64,000 nt of DNA from Candidatus Zhuqueibacterota bacterium (GTDB taxonomy: Bacteria; Zhuqueibacterota; Zhuqueibacteria; Oceanimicrobiales; Oceanimicrobiaceae): the NCBI GenBank assembly GCA_029262055.1, contig JAJDAD010000090.1:60874-124873 (forward strand). The letters are read 5' to 3'. Position 1 is the first letter of the stretch; each line of letters begins with the position of its first letter. The notes under the pieces are model-generated. The model did no database searches. It worked only from the letters and a program-made list of their open reading frames with translations, and was not told the origin of the DNA. Both the position numbers and the translations under genes were made by a program. Of this stretch, positions 17,857 to 27,928 are shown piece by piece.

Positions 17857-20553
17857 TTAACTTCTGAGCCTGTGCGCGGCTCGCTCGCCTTCGCGCTCAC
17901 GTTTTTGTCGTTTGATAAAAATCATCACACCCATGACGAACACGGGGATCGGCGGCAAAAGCACGGCAAAAGTCTTGATGCCGCCCTGGATGCTGCGCAC
18001 CTGCTCTTCCATCTTCTCTTTGCTGGCGGCGACTTGCGCGTCCCTTTGTGCCTCGATATTGGCTTTGAGCGCCTCAAACCTGCGGTTCTCCGCTTCCTGG
18101 AGATTGCGCGCCATAATCTGCTTGGTCTGCTCATCCAGATCGGTTCGGCTGCGCACCTCGGCGACTTTTTCATTCAGGCGCTGCTGCGCTTCTGACAGGG
18201 CCTGGGACGCCTCGGACTCCGCCTGCTGCTGCTCGGCATTGCGCTGCTCGACATAATCGCGAGTCTGGGCCTCCACCGTCTCCAGCGTGCGGTGGCGCAC
18301 GCGTTTGTTGCGCAGGGAAATGAACGATTCATCGCCGACCAGCACATCCATGGCGTTGAGAAAAAAGGTCACGTTGTCGAAATTGAAGTTTCCGACCGCG
18401 CGCTTTCTGATTTCAAAAAATTCGGTGGAGATAAAGTCCAGGTCCGCGATAGCCACGACGTTTACTTTCTTGAAGTCGGTGGCGGTGGAATCCTGACCGA
18501 CCTCTTCGCCGCGAATATGAGCCGCCAGCGTGTAAGAAAGGCTGTTCGGACGGCGTCCGCGCGGATTGACCATTTGCGTGCCGAAGAAACTGCGCTGCAC
18601 CAGTTGCTGGTAGTTGAGCGAGCCTGATTGCTCACCGGTCTTGAGCAGCGGCGTGAAGTTGTAGCTGGTGTTGGCCGCCTTCTGCAGGTAGCCCGGGAAC
18701 AGGAAGACGACTTCCTGTAGATTCTCGCTGCTGCGGTGCCCCTGATTGAAGGCCTCGGGATTGTCGTTGCCTTCACCCACGAAAATGATTTCCGGTTGCA
18801 ACTGGGCCATATCCGGATGCGGGTTGTAGGCATCCCAGGCGATCTGGGCTTTGTTCCAGCTAATGCCGACGTCGCTCAAAAGCTGATGAATATTGCCTTT
18901 GTCTTTCGGCGGCGGCCCTTGATTGCGCATGAAGGGATTTGTGTTGGCCCCGCTCTTTTCTGACGGCGCCAGACCGATGTTTACAATCGGCAGCGGATCC
19001 ACCAAAATCAGGGTTGGATTCCCCCTTAGAATATAGTCCCTAAGGTGGTTCATCTCTTCCTGGGGCAATGCGGAAGGCAGCGCCACCAGCAGGCCGTCCA
19101 CCTCTTCTACGATGGGAGAGGTCGCGGCGACCTGCACCACTTCGTACTGCTTTTTGAGCTCCTCAACCACCGGCCATGCCGGGTTGCTGCGAAAGCTCTG
19201 AAAGTCGAACCCGCCAAACAACTTGGCCTCGGTGGTCAGGATTCCGATCTTCCTGCGGTCGGTCTTTGCCACCACCCTGATGCTGCGCGCCAACTCATAT
19301 TCCACCGGCAGGCCGCGGTCAAAAAATGGAATGACCTGCTCTTCCGCGCCGGCCTTGAACGCCACGCCCATGAAGACCGGGCTAGACGTCGAACGCGCGT
19401 CGCCGATGTTGGCAATCTCCTGCGGCGTAATCCCGAATTTTTCACGCGCATCGCGCGCTTCCTGGGTGAACGGTTCCGTGTCATGCAGAACCACTTGCAC
19501 ACGCTGCCCGCCAACGGCGTCCATTTCTTCCAGGAAGCCGATCAGGTTGGCGCGGGTTTGTACCACATGCTGTGGCACGTCTTTGCTGATAAATGCTTCG
19601 ATAAAAACCGGGCGTTCATCTGGAATTTCGTCGAGCAACGCTTCGGTCTCATCGGAAAGGGAATGCAATTGCTCGGCGGTGACATCCAGTCGGAAACCGA
19701 TGCGTCCCAGAACAACGTTTAAACTGATAATAGCGATGACCAGCGCAAAGACCCGAACCAGATGATGGTGCGACATCTTGTAGCCATCAGCCTCCGTCGG
19801 CCAATGCCGCCGGCCGATCAGCATGACATTTGCGTAGAGCGTAAGGCCGGCAATGGAAAGAAAGTAGAGAATGCCGGAGAAACTAACCACGCCGCGGGCA
19901 AAATCACCAAAATGGGTAATGATGCCGAGCGGCATAAGCAGGTCGCGGAAACCGGAACTGACCAGGCTGCCAAGACCGTCAATGAAGCCAATCAGCGCGC
20001 AGAAGATGGCGCCGAGAATAAAAGCGATGGTGACATTCGACGTCAGCAACGACGCCAGCATGCCGACCGCAATCAGTGCGCTGCCGCTGAGCCAGTAGCC
20101 GAAATAGTTACCGATCAGCAAGCCCAGGTCCGGACTGCCCAGCCAGGCGAGAATCACCAAATGGCTAAAGAACGACAAAACCAGCGATGCTGAGTAGATG
20201 CCGACCGTGGCGAAATATTTTCCGAACACGATTTCCAGGTCCGTGGCCGGCAGCGTGAGCAGAAGCTCGTCCGTGCCACGCTTGTTTTCATCCGCCCAGA
20301 CTCCCATGGTGAGCGCCGGCACAAAAAAGACCAGCAACAATGGAAAGACCTGGCTGAGCTGGTCGAGGTTCGCAAGATTGTTCATAAAAAAGCGCTCTTG
20401 CCAGAATGCGCCGGCAGCGCTCAAGAAGATAAACAAGGTGATAAAAACATACCCGGTCGGATTGGTGAAATAGATGCGCAAATCGCGCCGGACAATCGAG
20501 TTTACGATGTCCCAGTTTATGCTCACTTCGGTTGAGCCGATTTTGATGTTCAT
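17857..20553 (-). CDS. Fused ABC-2 permease (GldF-like) and GldG-like auxiliary protein
   Basis: 898 residues. Residues about 1-250 are an ABC-2-type permease with six membrane helices; RRDLRIYFTNPTGYVF is the usual entry sequence. A further helix near 270 leads into the GldG/ABC_transp_aux domain (about 290-720). Residues about 760-860 are a glutamine/glutamate-rich coiled coil and a last helix near 865-885 ends in a basic tail. In gliding Bacteroidota the two parts are separate genes gldF and gldG; fused forms are known in other phyla. It overlaps the ATPase gene by 4 bp (ATGA). Confidence 0.92.
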   Translation of the reverse strand: MNIKIGSTEVSINWDIVNSIVRRDLRIYFTNPTGYVFITLFIFLSAAGAFWQERFFMNNLANLDQLSQVFPLLLVFFVPALTMGVWADENKRGTDELLLTLPATDLEIVFGKYFATVGIYSASLVLSFFSHLVILAWLGSPDLGLLIGNYFGYWLSGSALIAVGMLASLLTSNVTIAFILGAIFCALIGFIDGLGSLVSSGFRDLLMPLGIITHFGDFARGVVSFSGILYFLSIAGLTLYANVMLIGRRHWPTEADGYKMSHHHLVRVFALVIAIISLNVVLGRIGFRLDVTAEQLHSLSDETEALLDEIPDERPVFIEAFISKDVPQHVVQTRANLIGFLEEMDAVGGQRVQVVLHDTEPFTQEARDAREKFGITPQEIANIGDARSTSSPVFMGVAFKAGAEEQVIPFFDRGLPVEYELARSIRVVAKTDRRKIGILTTEAKLFGGFDFQSFRSNPAWPVVEELKKQYEVVQVAATSPIVEEVDGLLVALPSALPQEEMNHLRDYILRGNPTLILVDPLPIVNIGLAPSEKSGANTNPFMRNQGPPPKDKGNIHQLLSDVGISWNKAQIAWDAYNPHPDMAQLQPEIIFVGEGNDNPEAFNQGHRSSENLQEVVFLFPGYLQKAANTSYNFTPLLKTGEQSGSLNYQQLVQRSFFGTQMVNPRGRRPNSLSYTLAAHIRGEEVGQDSTATDFKKVNVVAIADLDFISTEFFEIRKRAVGNFNFDNVTFFLNAMDVLVGDESFISLRNKRVRHRTLETVEAQTRDYVEQRNAEQQQAESEASQALSEAQQRLNEKVAEVRSRTDLDEQTKQIMARNLQEAENRRFEALKANIEAQRDAQVAASKEKMEEQVRSIQGGIKTFAVLLPPIPVFVMGVMIFIKRQKREREGERAAHRLRS

Positions 20554-21317
20554 GCCGCCGCCTCCTCTTTTGCAATGACGCCTTCGGGCTTGCCGTGGTT
20601 GGTCAACCGGTAAAAAGGTTGCTCGAGGGAGCCTTTTTCACCCAACTCCTTAGGCGTGCCTCCAAATACCAACTTTCCGCTATTGACAAACAAGACGTAG
20701 TCGGCGATGGCCTCCACTTCCTGCAGGATATGTGTCGAAATCATGATGGTCTTTGACTTGCCCAGCTCTTTGATGTTGTTCCGGAATTCCCGGATTTGGT
20801 TTGGATCCAGTCCGGCGGTCGGTTCATCCATAATGAGAACGGATGGATCGTGCAGCAGGGCCTGCGCCAGGCCGACGCGCTGCTTGTACCCGCGCGAGAG
20901 CTTGTCGATGGGCTTCTCCAGGACTAGGTCGAGAGCGCACTGCCCAACGACTGCGTCCAGCCGTTTGCGGATGGTCGTTGCGTCCAGGCCTCTGGCTTCA
21001 CCAAAAAAAGTGAGCAGCTCCAGCGGAGTCATGTTGTCATAAAGTGGTCCGTTTTCGGGGAGATAGCCTAAGTGCTTCGCGGCCTCGAGGCGGTTCGAAC
21101 GAATGTCGAGTCCGGCTATCGCCGCCGAGCCTTCACTTGCGGCCAGGTAACCGGTCAGAATTTTCATGGTGGTTGACTTCCCTGCACCGTTCGGTCCGAG
21201 GAAAGCAACTATCTGACCCTCAGGAATCGCAAACGAAATATTCTCGATGGCGACAAAAGGGCCGTAGAACTTACTCAGACCTTTGGCTTCGATCATTATT
21301 TTGTTACTTTTTGACAT
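20550..21317 (-). CDS. ABC transporter ATP-binding protein (GldA/CcmA-type)
   Basis: 255 residues. Walker A is GPNGAGKST (about 38-46), the signature is LSRGYKQRV, Walker B is VLIMDEPTAGLDP and the H-loop is in ISTHIL. It energises the fused permease next to it, with which it overlaps by 4 bp, so the two should be made in stoichiometric amounts. It is the first gene of the three-gene operon that ends at the terminator near 16.4 kb. Whether the transporter serves motility, secretion or envelope work cannot be told from sequence. Confidence 0.95.
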   Translation of the reverse strand: MSKSNKIMIEAKGLSKFYGPFVAIENISFAIPEGQIVAFLGPNGAGKSTTMKILTGYLAASEGSAAIAGLDIRSNRLEAAKHLGYLPENGPLYDNMTPLELLTFFGEARGLDATTIRKRLDAVVGQCALDLVLEKPIDKLSRGYKQRVGLAQALLHDPSVLIMDEPTAGLDPNQIREFRNNIKELGKSKTIMISTHILQEVEAIADYVLFVNSGKLVFGGTPKELGEKGSLEQPFYRLTNHGKPEGVIAKEEAAA

Positions 21318-21755
21318 AAATAACCCTCACCTTTTTGTAACTTACTTTACTCTAGAGATTGTGAAAATGGGCAACCGAACGGTTTTCATCGCGGATAAGA
21401 ATCGCGTGGAACCCAATCGTAAAAAACGCATGAGGCCCGGTCCGGGTTCCCAAATTACGCAAACATTTTTGCGGTTTGTCCCGTTGCTTCGGGAATAAAA
21501 AATCTGGAATTGCTGTAATACCGGTACAATGCGTCGGTATTTCCTTTTTGTAAACGCTTGCACGGCGACGGGAGATATCGGCGCTTTTTTTGTTGGCAAA
21601 TTCTCGGCATGAAAACGGCCGGGGGAACCCTGCGCCTCCCTCTGATATCTCTTGCGAATTTCGAACAAAAGCCTATATTTTAGCACCTTCCAAAAACAGA
21701 CCCAGATCTCTCAAGACCGGAATCCAAAGTTAAATTTTCTTTTAGAGGAAATCCT
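21318..21755. other. Divergent intergenic region between the ABC operon and the AbgT gene
   Basis: 438 bp with no gene. It must hold the promoters of both operons. Two small stem-loops are visible on the plus strand: TCCCG/CGGGA around 21478-21493 followed by an A-rich run, and AATACCG (21517-21523) pairing with CGGTATT (21535-21541), followed by TCCTTTTT. The second could act as an attenuator ahead of the transporter gene, but the stem is only 7 bp. GAGGAAAT stands close before the ATG at 21756. Confidence 0.4.
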
Positions 21756-23282
21756 ATGAAGCTGAGACTGCCCAATAATATGATGAATAGTTTCCTTAAC
21801 GTGGTCGAGAAAGGCGGGAATGTTTTGCCACACCCGGCCAGCTTGTTCGGCCTGATGGCGATTTTTGTGGTCATCATGTCCGGGGTCGCCGCCATGTTTG
21901 ATATTTCGGCGATCCACCCGGGTACGGGCGAGATCATCAAACCGGTGAGTCTTATGACCGCCGATGGCCTGCGCCGCATCATCACCAGCATGGTGAGGAA
22001 TTTCACAAACTTCGCCCCGCTTGGCACCGTTCTGGTGGCCATGCTTGGCATCGGGGTGGCTGAAGCCAGCGGTGTCATCGGCGCCGGGCTCAGGCTCATG
22101 GTCTTGAAAGCGCCCCCGCGCCTGCTCACTTTTGCCATTGTCTTTACCGGAATCCTCTCCAACACGGCTTCCGAAATTGGCTATGTTTTGCTCGTACCGC
22201 TGGGCGCCACCATCTTTCTGGCGGTCGGCCGGCACCCGATTGCAGGACTGGCGGCTGCCTTTGCCGGTGTGTCAGGTGGCTACAGCGCCAACCTGCTGTT
22301 AGGGACCGTCGACCCGCTGCTGTCCGGCATTTCCGAAGAGGCGGCAAAAATCGTCGACCCAAGCTATCTGGTCAATCCCGCCTGCAACTACTACTTTATG
22401 GCAGTTTCGACTTTTATCGTGGCGATTCTCGGCACATTAATCACGGAAAAACTGGTTGAACCACGTCTGGGCAGTTACAACGGGGATGAAAAAGCCCTGG
22501 CCATCGAGCACCTTTCCCACGAGGAGAAACGCGGGCTCAAGTACGCGCTCATCGCAGCCCTGGCCTTCACCGGGCTCCTGCTTTGGGGCGTGCTTCCGGC
22601 AGACGGTGTTTTGCGTGACCCCGCGACCGGCGGCGTCTTACACTCACCCTTCCTGAAAGGCATTGTCGCTTTTATTTTTTCCGGAATGGCCGTTTGCGGC
22701 ATCGCATACGGCGTCGGAGCCGGCACAATCAAAAACGACACGGACGTGGCAAATGGCATGGGTAAGTCGATGAGCACCCTGGGCTTGTACATTGTGCTGG
22801 TCTTTTTTGCCGCGCAGTTCGTGGCCTATTTTTCGTGGACCAACCTCGGCCTGATCGTAGCAGTCAAAGGCGCGGAAGTTCTGCGGGCGATCAACTTTGA
22901 AGGCATCCCGTTGATGGTAGCTTTCATCTTTATCGCGGGAGTGCTCAATCTTTTCATCGGCAGCGCCTCGGCGCAATGGGCGATTATGGCGCCGGTCTTT
23001 GTCCCTATGTTGATGTTGCTGGGATACACGCCGGAGTTTACCCAGGCCGCGTTCCGCGTCGGTGATTCGGCGACCAACATCATCTCGCCGATGATGACCT
23101 ACTTTGCCCTGATCATCGCCTTTGTGCAGCGCTACGACAAGAAGGCCGGGCTCGGCACAGTCGTGGCTACCATGCTGCCCTACACCATCGCGTTCATGCT
23201 GGGCTGGAGCGTGCTGCTGATCATCTGGGCGTGGCTCGGCATTCCGATCGGACCGGGAGCAATGATGCGACTCACTCCGTGA
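21756..23282 (+). CDS. AbgT family transporter
   Basis: 508 residues, the usual size, with about 12 hydrophobic segments. [21 protein letters not shown] at the start and [18 protein letters not shown] near the C-terminus (about 435-455) are typical AbgT signatures. E. coli AbgT takes up p-aminobenzoyl-glutamate; other members export sulfonamides or carry related peptides, so the substrate is open. It is 7 bp before a secreted deacylase-like gene, which suggests import of a product of that enzyme. A GAGGAAAT ribosome site precedes the ATG. Confidence 0.94.
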   Translation: MKLRLPNNMMNSFLNVVEKGGNVLPHPASLFGLMAIFVVIMSGVAAMFDISAIHPGTGEIIKPVSLMTADGLRRIITSMVRNFTNFAPLGTVLVAMLGIGVAEASGVIGAGLRLMVLKAPPRLLTFAIVFTGILSNTASEIGYVLLVPLGATIFLAVGRHPIAGLAAAFAGVSGGYSANLLLGTVDPLLSGISEEAAKIVDPSYLVNPACNYYFMAVSTFIVAILGTLITEKLVEPRLGSYNGDEKALAIEHLSHEEKRGLKYALIAALAFTGLLLWGVLPADGVLRDPATGGVLHSPFLKGIVAFIFSGMAVCGIAYGVGAGTIKNDTDVANGMGKSMSTLGLYIVLVFFAAQFVAYFSWTNLGLIVAVKGAEVLRAINFEGIPLMVAFIFIAGVLNLFIGSASAQWAIMAPVFVPMLMLLGYTPEFTQAAFRVGDSATNIISPMMTYFALIIAFVQRYDKKAGLGTVVATMLPYTIAFMLGWSVLLIIWAWLGIPIGPGAMMRLTP

Positions 23283-23289
23283 CAAGAAC

Positions 23290-24912
23290 ATGAAAAGAAG
23301 GACTTTTATAAAAACAAGCGCTGGCGCGGGCTTGCTCTTCGGAGTTGGCGGCTTCAGCCTTTTAACACAATCTTGCCGGGAGTATGATTTTGACTTGCTG
23401 CTGTCGGGCGGCAGGATCCTGGACGGCACCGGGACTGACGCCTTCACAGTCGACATCGGAGTCAAATCGGGGCAAATCCTAGCCATCGGCAACTTGTCCG
23501 GTCTCAGCGCGTACCGGGTCATCGACGTCGACGGCCTGACGGTTGCCCCCGGCTTCATCGACGTGCACAGTCACAGCGAGAAACGACTGCTCATAAACCC
23601 CAACGCGGAGAGCAAGATCCGGCAGGGCGTCACCACCGAGATTTTGGGACAGGACGGAGGCTCGTTCAAACCGAATGAGTTTGAAACAAACTTCCGCGAA
23701 TACGAGAAGAGCGGAATTGCGCTCAATATCGGTTCCACTGTCGGCCAGGGCACGATACGGGAGGTGGTCATGGCCATGACCGACCGGCCCGCCACCAGCG
23801 ATGAAATGGCCCGCATGAAAGCGTTGGCCACCACCGCCCTGGAGCAGGGAGCATTGGGTATCTCGACCGGCCTGGAATATACGCCCGGCGGCTTTGCGGC
23901 CACCGACGAAATTGCCGAACTTTGCTCCGTCATGAACGGCAACGGCCTGTACGCGACCCACATGCGCAATGAAGATGACCGCGTTGTCGAAGCCGTGCAG
24001 GAAGCGATCAGCATCGCCCGCAGTGCCGGTGTCGCCCTGCAGATCTCACACCTGAAGTGCCAGGGTGAACGCAACTGGCACAAGCTGGATGAGATCTTCG
24101 CCCTGATCAAAAGTGCGCAAGACGAAGGCCTGCAGGTCAGCCTGGACCGCTATCCGTATGTTGCGTTCAGCACCGGCCTGGCGAACCTGATGCCGCTGTG
24201 GAGTCGTGCCGGCGGCACGGAAGAATTTATCCAGCGGTTGCAGAACCAGGACGAACTCGCCAGGATCAAGGTGTACACACTGGACAAGATCGCGCAGCTT
24301 GGTTCATGGGCTTCGGTCATGATCACGTCGGTGAGCCTGGATAAGAACAAGGTGCTCGAAGGGAAAACTATCGCCCAGATCGTGGAGGATGACGACCGGG
24401 AGCCGTTCGAGTTCGTGCGTTCCCTGATTATCGCAGAAAACAACAATGTCAGCATGGTAGCATTTGGTATGAGTGAAGAAAACACCGCGCGTATCCTAGC
24501 CCACCCGGACTGTATGCCGGCGTCGGACGGCTCTGCGCTCGCGATCTATGGCGAGCTAAGTAGCGGCAATCCTCACCCACGATCTTATGGCACATTCCCG
24601 CGTTTCCTGGGTAAGTATGTTCGTGGCCAGAAAATTGTCCCGCTGGCAGAGGCCATCCGGAAAATCACCAGTCTGCCTGCTGCGCGTTTTGGCCTGACTG
24701 ACCGCGGCCGCCTGGCTGAATCATTTGCAGCAGATCTGGTGGTTTTTGATCCCGCAGGCATCATCGACAAAGCCACTTTTGCAAAGCCGCACCAGTACCC
24801 GGCCGGCATCGACTTAGTCGTAGTTAACGGCAAAGTCGTACTGGAACAAGAAGCGCACTCGGGCGAATTACCCGGCAAAATTCTGCGTGGTAAGAGCAAG
24901 GCGCACGCCTGA
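23290..24912 (+). CDS. Exported D-aminoacylase/N-acyl-D-amino-acid deacylase family amidohydrolase
   Basis: 540 residues. The N-terminus KRRTFIKTSAGAG is a twin-arginine signal, and a cysteine after LLTQS could be lipidated, although the lipobox is weak. The mature part opens with DLLLSGGRILDGTG, then the metal motif DVHSHSEKRLL (HxH), GVTTEILGQDG, the lysine/histidine region THMRNEDD (about 220) and ISHLKCQGERNWH (about 255). This is the standard layout of amidohydrolases of the D-aminoacylase/dihydroorotase group. It would cleave N-acyl amino acids or dipeptides outside the cytoplasm, and with the AbgT transporter next to it forms a two-gene scavenging unit. Confidence 0.9.
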   Translation: MKRRTFIKTSAGAGLLFGVGGFSLLTQSCREYDFDLLLSGGRILDGTGTDAFTVDIGVKSGQILAIGNLSGLSAYRVIDVDGLTVAPGFIDVHSHSEKRLLINPNAESKIRQGVTTEILGQDGGSFKPNEFETNFREYEKSGIALNIGSTVGQGTIREVVMAMTDRPATSDEMARMKALATTALEQGALGISTGLEYTPGGFAATDEIAELCSVMNGNGLYATHMRNEDDRVVEAVQEAISIARSAGVALQISHLKCQGERNWHKLDEIFALIKSAQDEGLQVSLDRYPYVAFSTGLANLMPLWSRAGGTEEFIQRLQNQDELARIKVYTLDKIAQLGSWASVMITSVSLDKNKVLEGKTIAQIVEDDDREPFEFVRSLIIAENNNVSMVAFGMSEENTARILAHPDCMPASDGSALAIYGELSSGNPHPRSYGTFPRFLGKYVRGQKIVPLAEAIRKITSLPAARFGLTDRGRLAESFAADLVVFDPAGIIDKATFAKPHQYPAGIDLVVVNGKVVLEQEAHSGELPGKILRGKSKAHA

Positions 24913-25079
24913 CTTCTGGAGCACGACTGGGCTTTGGCGCAAGTTGGAAGGTTGCCGATCTCGAATTCCGCTCCGGAGTTCAGCCGTCCAGTCCTGCACG
25001 ATGAGCTGCGCAGCCTTGCTTTTCTCTGGCTAAACCGCTATATTCGGCCTTATTTTATCTTCCTGACGGGCTTATATTC

Positions 25080-26057
25080 ATGGATTTATCGCAAGTTGCC
25101 ATGCCGTGGGTAGTCGCGCTTTTTTGCGCCGGCTTCCTTTTTCTTTTTGGGGGTGGACATTTCCTGGTTGACGGCAGCTCCTTGCTGGCACGGATTCTTG
25201 GCATAAGTCCAATCGTTATCGGACTAACCGTGGTAGCGCTGGGCACCTCGATGCCGGAATTTCTCGTGAGCATGACAGCGGCGCTTAAAGGCCAAACGGA
25301 CGTCGCGCTTGGCAACATTATCGGTTCCAACGTGTCCAATATAGGCCTGATCCTGGGAGTTTCAGCACTGGCACGCCCAATTGCGATCAATGCGAAACTG
25401 TTGAAATTCGATATTCCGGTGGTCGGTGCGAGCACACTTGTCTTCTGGTTGCTGTGCAGTAACGGTTTGTTGGGCAGACTGGACGGTCTGGTCCTTTTCC
25501 TCGGTTTTTTGTTGTACATTTTTTGGGTAGTCAGGACAGCCAGGAGAGACGCCAGGGACGACGATACCCGCGAAAAGCAAGCAAGCCAGGGAACGGCCCG
25601 GATCGTTAGATCTGTGGGATTTATTCTGCTCGGTTTCGTCGGTCTAAAGCTCGGAGCCGAATGGGTGGTGGATTCTGCCACCGAGATAAGCTACCGCCTG
25701 GGCGTTCCTGAACTTATCCTGGGCCTGACAGTTGTGGCACTCGGCACGTCACTGCCTGAGTTGGCAACCTCGGTGGTCGCAGCGCTGAAGAGAGAAGGCG
25801 ACATCAGTATCGGCAATATTATCGGGTCAAATCTGTTCAATTTAATGGCGATCGCAGGTCCGACGGCAATGGTTAAGCCATTGACGGTTGCGCCGGAGCT
25901 GAACTACAATCATCTTCCGATCTTGTGCGGCCTCACCCTTTTTATGTTTCCACTCCTGAAAAGCGGGAAGAAACTGACCCGGGCTGAAGGAGGCGTGTTG
26001 ATGTCTCTGTATTTTGCAATAATGCTCTGGTGGGTATTCTGGCCAGGTGGCGTGTAG
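25080..26057 (+). CDS. Calcium/sodium antiporter, CaCA family (YrbG-like)
   Basis: 325 residues with ten or so membrane helices and the two inverted alpha repeats of the family. The first is GTSMPEFLVS with GNIIGSNVSNIG (about 59-90) and the second GTSLPELATS with GNIIGSNLFNL (about 223-258); their glutamates and asparagines form the ion sites. A hydrophilic loop of about 20 residues separates the halves. It probably exports Ca2+ in exchange for Na+ or H+. No operon partner is evident. Confidence 0.93.
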   Translation: MDLSQVAMPWVVALFCAGFLFLFGGGHFLVDGSSLLARILGISPIVIGLTVVALGTSMPEFLVSMTAALKGQTDVALGNIIGSNVSNIGLILGVSALARPIAINAKLLKFDIPVVGASTLVFWLLCSNGLLGRLDGLVLFLGFLLYIFWVVRTARRDARDDDTREKQASQGTARIVRSVGFILLGFVGLKLGAEWVVDSATEISYRLGVPELILGLTVVALGTSLPELATSVVAALKREGDISIGNIIGSNLFNLMAIAGPTAMVKPLTVAPELNYNHLPILCGLTLFMFPLLKSGKKLTRAEGGVLMSLYFAIMLWWVFWPGGV

Positions 26058-26208
26058 CACTTCCAGAGGAAATCGGCGCCAACCCATTTGCGCATCACTG
26101 AGGCAGGAAACACTATGAGCTTTGCGGCGTTAGAGGTACGCATCGGACACAAACGAGTTGCTACCGGCGACAAGCAATGAAGATTATCCAGGTCACGCGG
26201 AGGTTAGA

Positions 26209-26763
26209 TTGAATCGACAACAAGCTTGGGAATTGGTGACTGAGCACACGGCATCCGACAGTTTACGAAAACACATGCTGGCGGTTGAGGCCGGTATGCG
26301 TTTCTATGCACGCAAGTTTAATGAGGATGAAGAAAAATGGGGAGTGACCGGCCTTATCCACGATTTTGACTATGAGAAGCACCCGAGCCCGGAGGAGCAT
26401 CCATTTGTGGGAGTGAAGATTTTGCAGGAAAAGGCCTGGCCCGAAGACATTATCAGGGCCGTCCTGGTACACGCAGACTACAGCGGTGTCAAGCCGGAAA
26501 CGCTGATGGAAAAGACCCTGCTGGCCGTGGACGAATTGGCTGGATTCATCACAGCGGTTGCGCTGGTCAGGCCGTCAAAAAGCGTTCTCGACGTCAGTAT
26601 TAAATCCGTAAAAAAGAAAATGAAGAGCAAGGCCTTTGCGGCAAATGTAAGCAGAGAAGATATCGTGCGCGGTGCTGAGTTGCTAAGCCTTCCCCTGGAA
26701 GAGCATATCGGAAATGTCATTGCTGCGATGCAGGAAGTTGCAGCCCAGTTAGGATTAGACTAG
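26209..26763 (+). CDS. HD domain-containing protein (HDIG-type hydrolase)
   Basis: 184 residues from a TTG start at 26209, chosen because CGGAGG (26198-26203) lies 5 bases before it and because family members begin with an MNRxxAxxLV-like segment; the frame stays open to 26158. LRKHMLAVEAGMR supplies the first histidine and LIHDFDYEKHP the HD pair (about residues 50-60), with LVHADYSG and LAVDELAGFI later. The family hydrolyses phosphate esters of small molecules or nucleotides; the substrate of this clade is unknown. It is 12 bp before the DUF3810 gene. Confidence 0.85.
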   Translation: MNRQQAWELVTEHTASDSLRKHMLAVEAGMRFYARKFNEDEEKWGVTGLIHDFDYEKHPSPEEHPFVGVKILQEKAWPEDIIRAVLVHADYSGVKPETLMEKTLLAVDELAGFITAVALVRPSKSVLDVSIKSVKKKMKSKAFAANVSREDIVRGAELLSLPLEEHIGNVIAAMQEVAAQLGLD

Positions 26764-26775
26764 AGTAAGATCAAC

Positions 26776-27843
26776 ATGCAGGCACCGACAAAATTCAGGG
26801 CCGGGATCATTGGCGCCGGCCTGACTTTCTTTATCCTTCTACAACTACTCACCAAGTACCCGAGCTTTGTTGAGCGCTATTACTCAAACGGGCTGTATCC
26901 AGTCATCACTGTTTTTGTGTCCAATCTGTCCGGCTTATTTGATTTTTCCCTGTCGGAATTCGCTCTTGGTTTTATTCTCCTGATCCTCCTGCCGGTATTC
27001 CTGGGGCGGCTGGTCACGGGCAAGATGCGCTTTACCAGGCTGCTCTTGAACATCGCAACGATGGCTGCCCTCGTGGTGACCGCCTTCTACCTGCTATGGG
27101 GGCTCAACTACTTCAGGATGCCGCTCACGGCCAAGTTGAACCTGGACAGCGTGCCACTGAAGATCGACTCTTTTGACTCAACGTTTGTCGCTGTCGTGCA
27201 AGAGGCCAACGAATCGAACTCCGCCTACTCCCTGAAGGAATTGGATGAAATCAACGACCTGATAGAAGTTGCCTATGACGACGTCATGTCCGATCTGCAA
27301 CTCACCCGCATACGTGGGACCAAAGTGATCAAATCGATGCTGTTCAACTGGTTCCTGAACAAGACCACAACCAGTGGGTGGTTTAGCCCCTTTTTCCATG
27401 AAGTCCATTTCAACAACGAGCTGCTGATCGTGGAGCTGCCATTTGTGGTGGCGCATGAGAAGGCGCACCGTCTGGGATATACCAGCGAAGCCGAGGCAAA
27501 CTTTTTGGCCTACCTGGTATGCTTAAATGCAGACGATCCCTTGCTGCGCTATAGTGGTCACTTCAATGCGCTGGCGTATTTTTTACAGTCGGTTCGTGGC
27601 AACATCGACAAGCGTAAGTACTTTTCGGACCTCATAAATGAAGGGGTCAAACTCGATCTTCTGGCAGTACGTGAGCGTTGGAAAAGTCATATCGGTGCGG
27701 TTTCAAGGATGTCCGGCAAAAGTTATGACCTCTATCTGCGCGCTAATCAAATTGAGGAAGGCAGGCGTAACTACTCGCGAGTCATTGACCTGATCGTAAA
27801 ATACCGCAGACAAAAAGAGCTTGAGGAGCAGCCCGAAGAGTAA
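26776..27843 (+). CDS. DUF3810 family membrane protein with HExxH motif
   Basis: 355 residues. Three hydrophobic helices (about 8-25, 53-75 and 85-110) are followed by a large domain that contains VAHEKAHRLGY (about 225-235), an HExxH zinc site, and SEAEANFLAYL, a plausible third ligand glutamate. The layout is that of DUF3810 proteins, which look like membrane-anchored zinc metallopeptidases of unknown substrate. The HD-domain gene is only 12 bp upstream, so the two are probably co-transcribed. Confidence 0.87.
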   Translation: MQAPTKFRAGIIGAGLTFFILLQLLTKYPSFVERYYSNGLYPVITVFVSNLSGLFDFSLSEFALGFILLILLPVFLGRLVTGKMRFTRLLLNIATMAALVVTAFYLLWGLNYFRMPLTAKLNLDSVPLKIDSFDSTFVAVVQEANESNSAYSLKELDEINDLIEVAYDDVMSDLQLTRIRGTKVIKSMLFNWFLNKTTTSGWFSPFFHEVHFNNELLIVELPFVVAHEKAHRLGYTSEAEANFLAYLVCLNADDPLLRYSGHFNALAYFLQSVRGNIDKRKYFSDLINEGVKLDLLAVRERWKSHIGAVSRMSGKSYDLYLRANQIEEGRRNYSRVIDLIVKYRRQKELEEQPEE

Positions 27844-27928
27844 TTCACGAGGTTGTAGGAAAAGAGACGGGTTCTAAGGGACGGGTCCGGCTGCCCGGAA
27901 AAACAGCGTCACGCTTGCAGCTCGCAAG

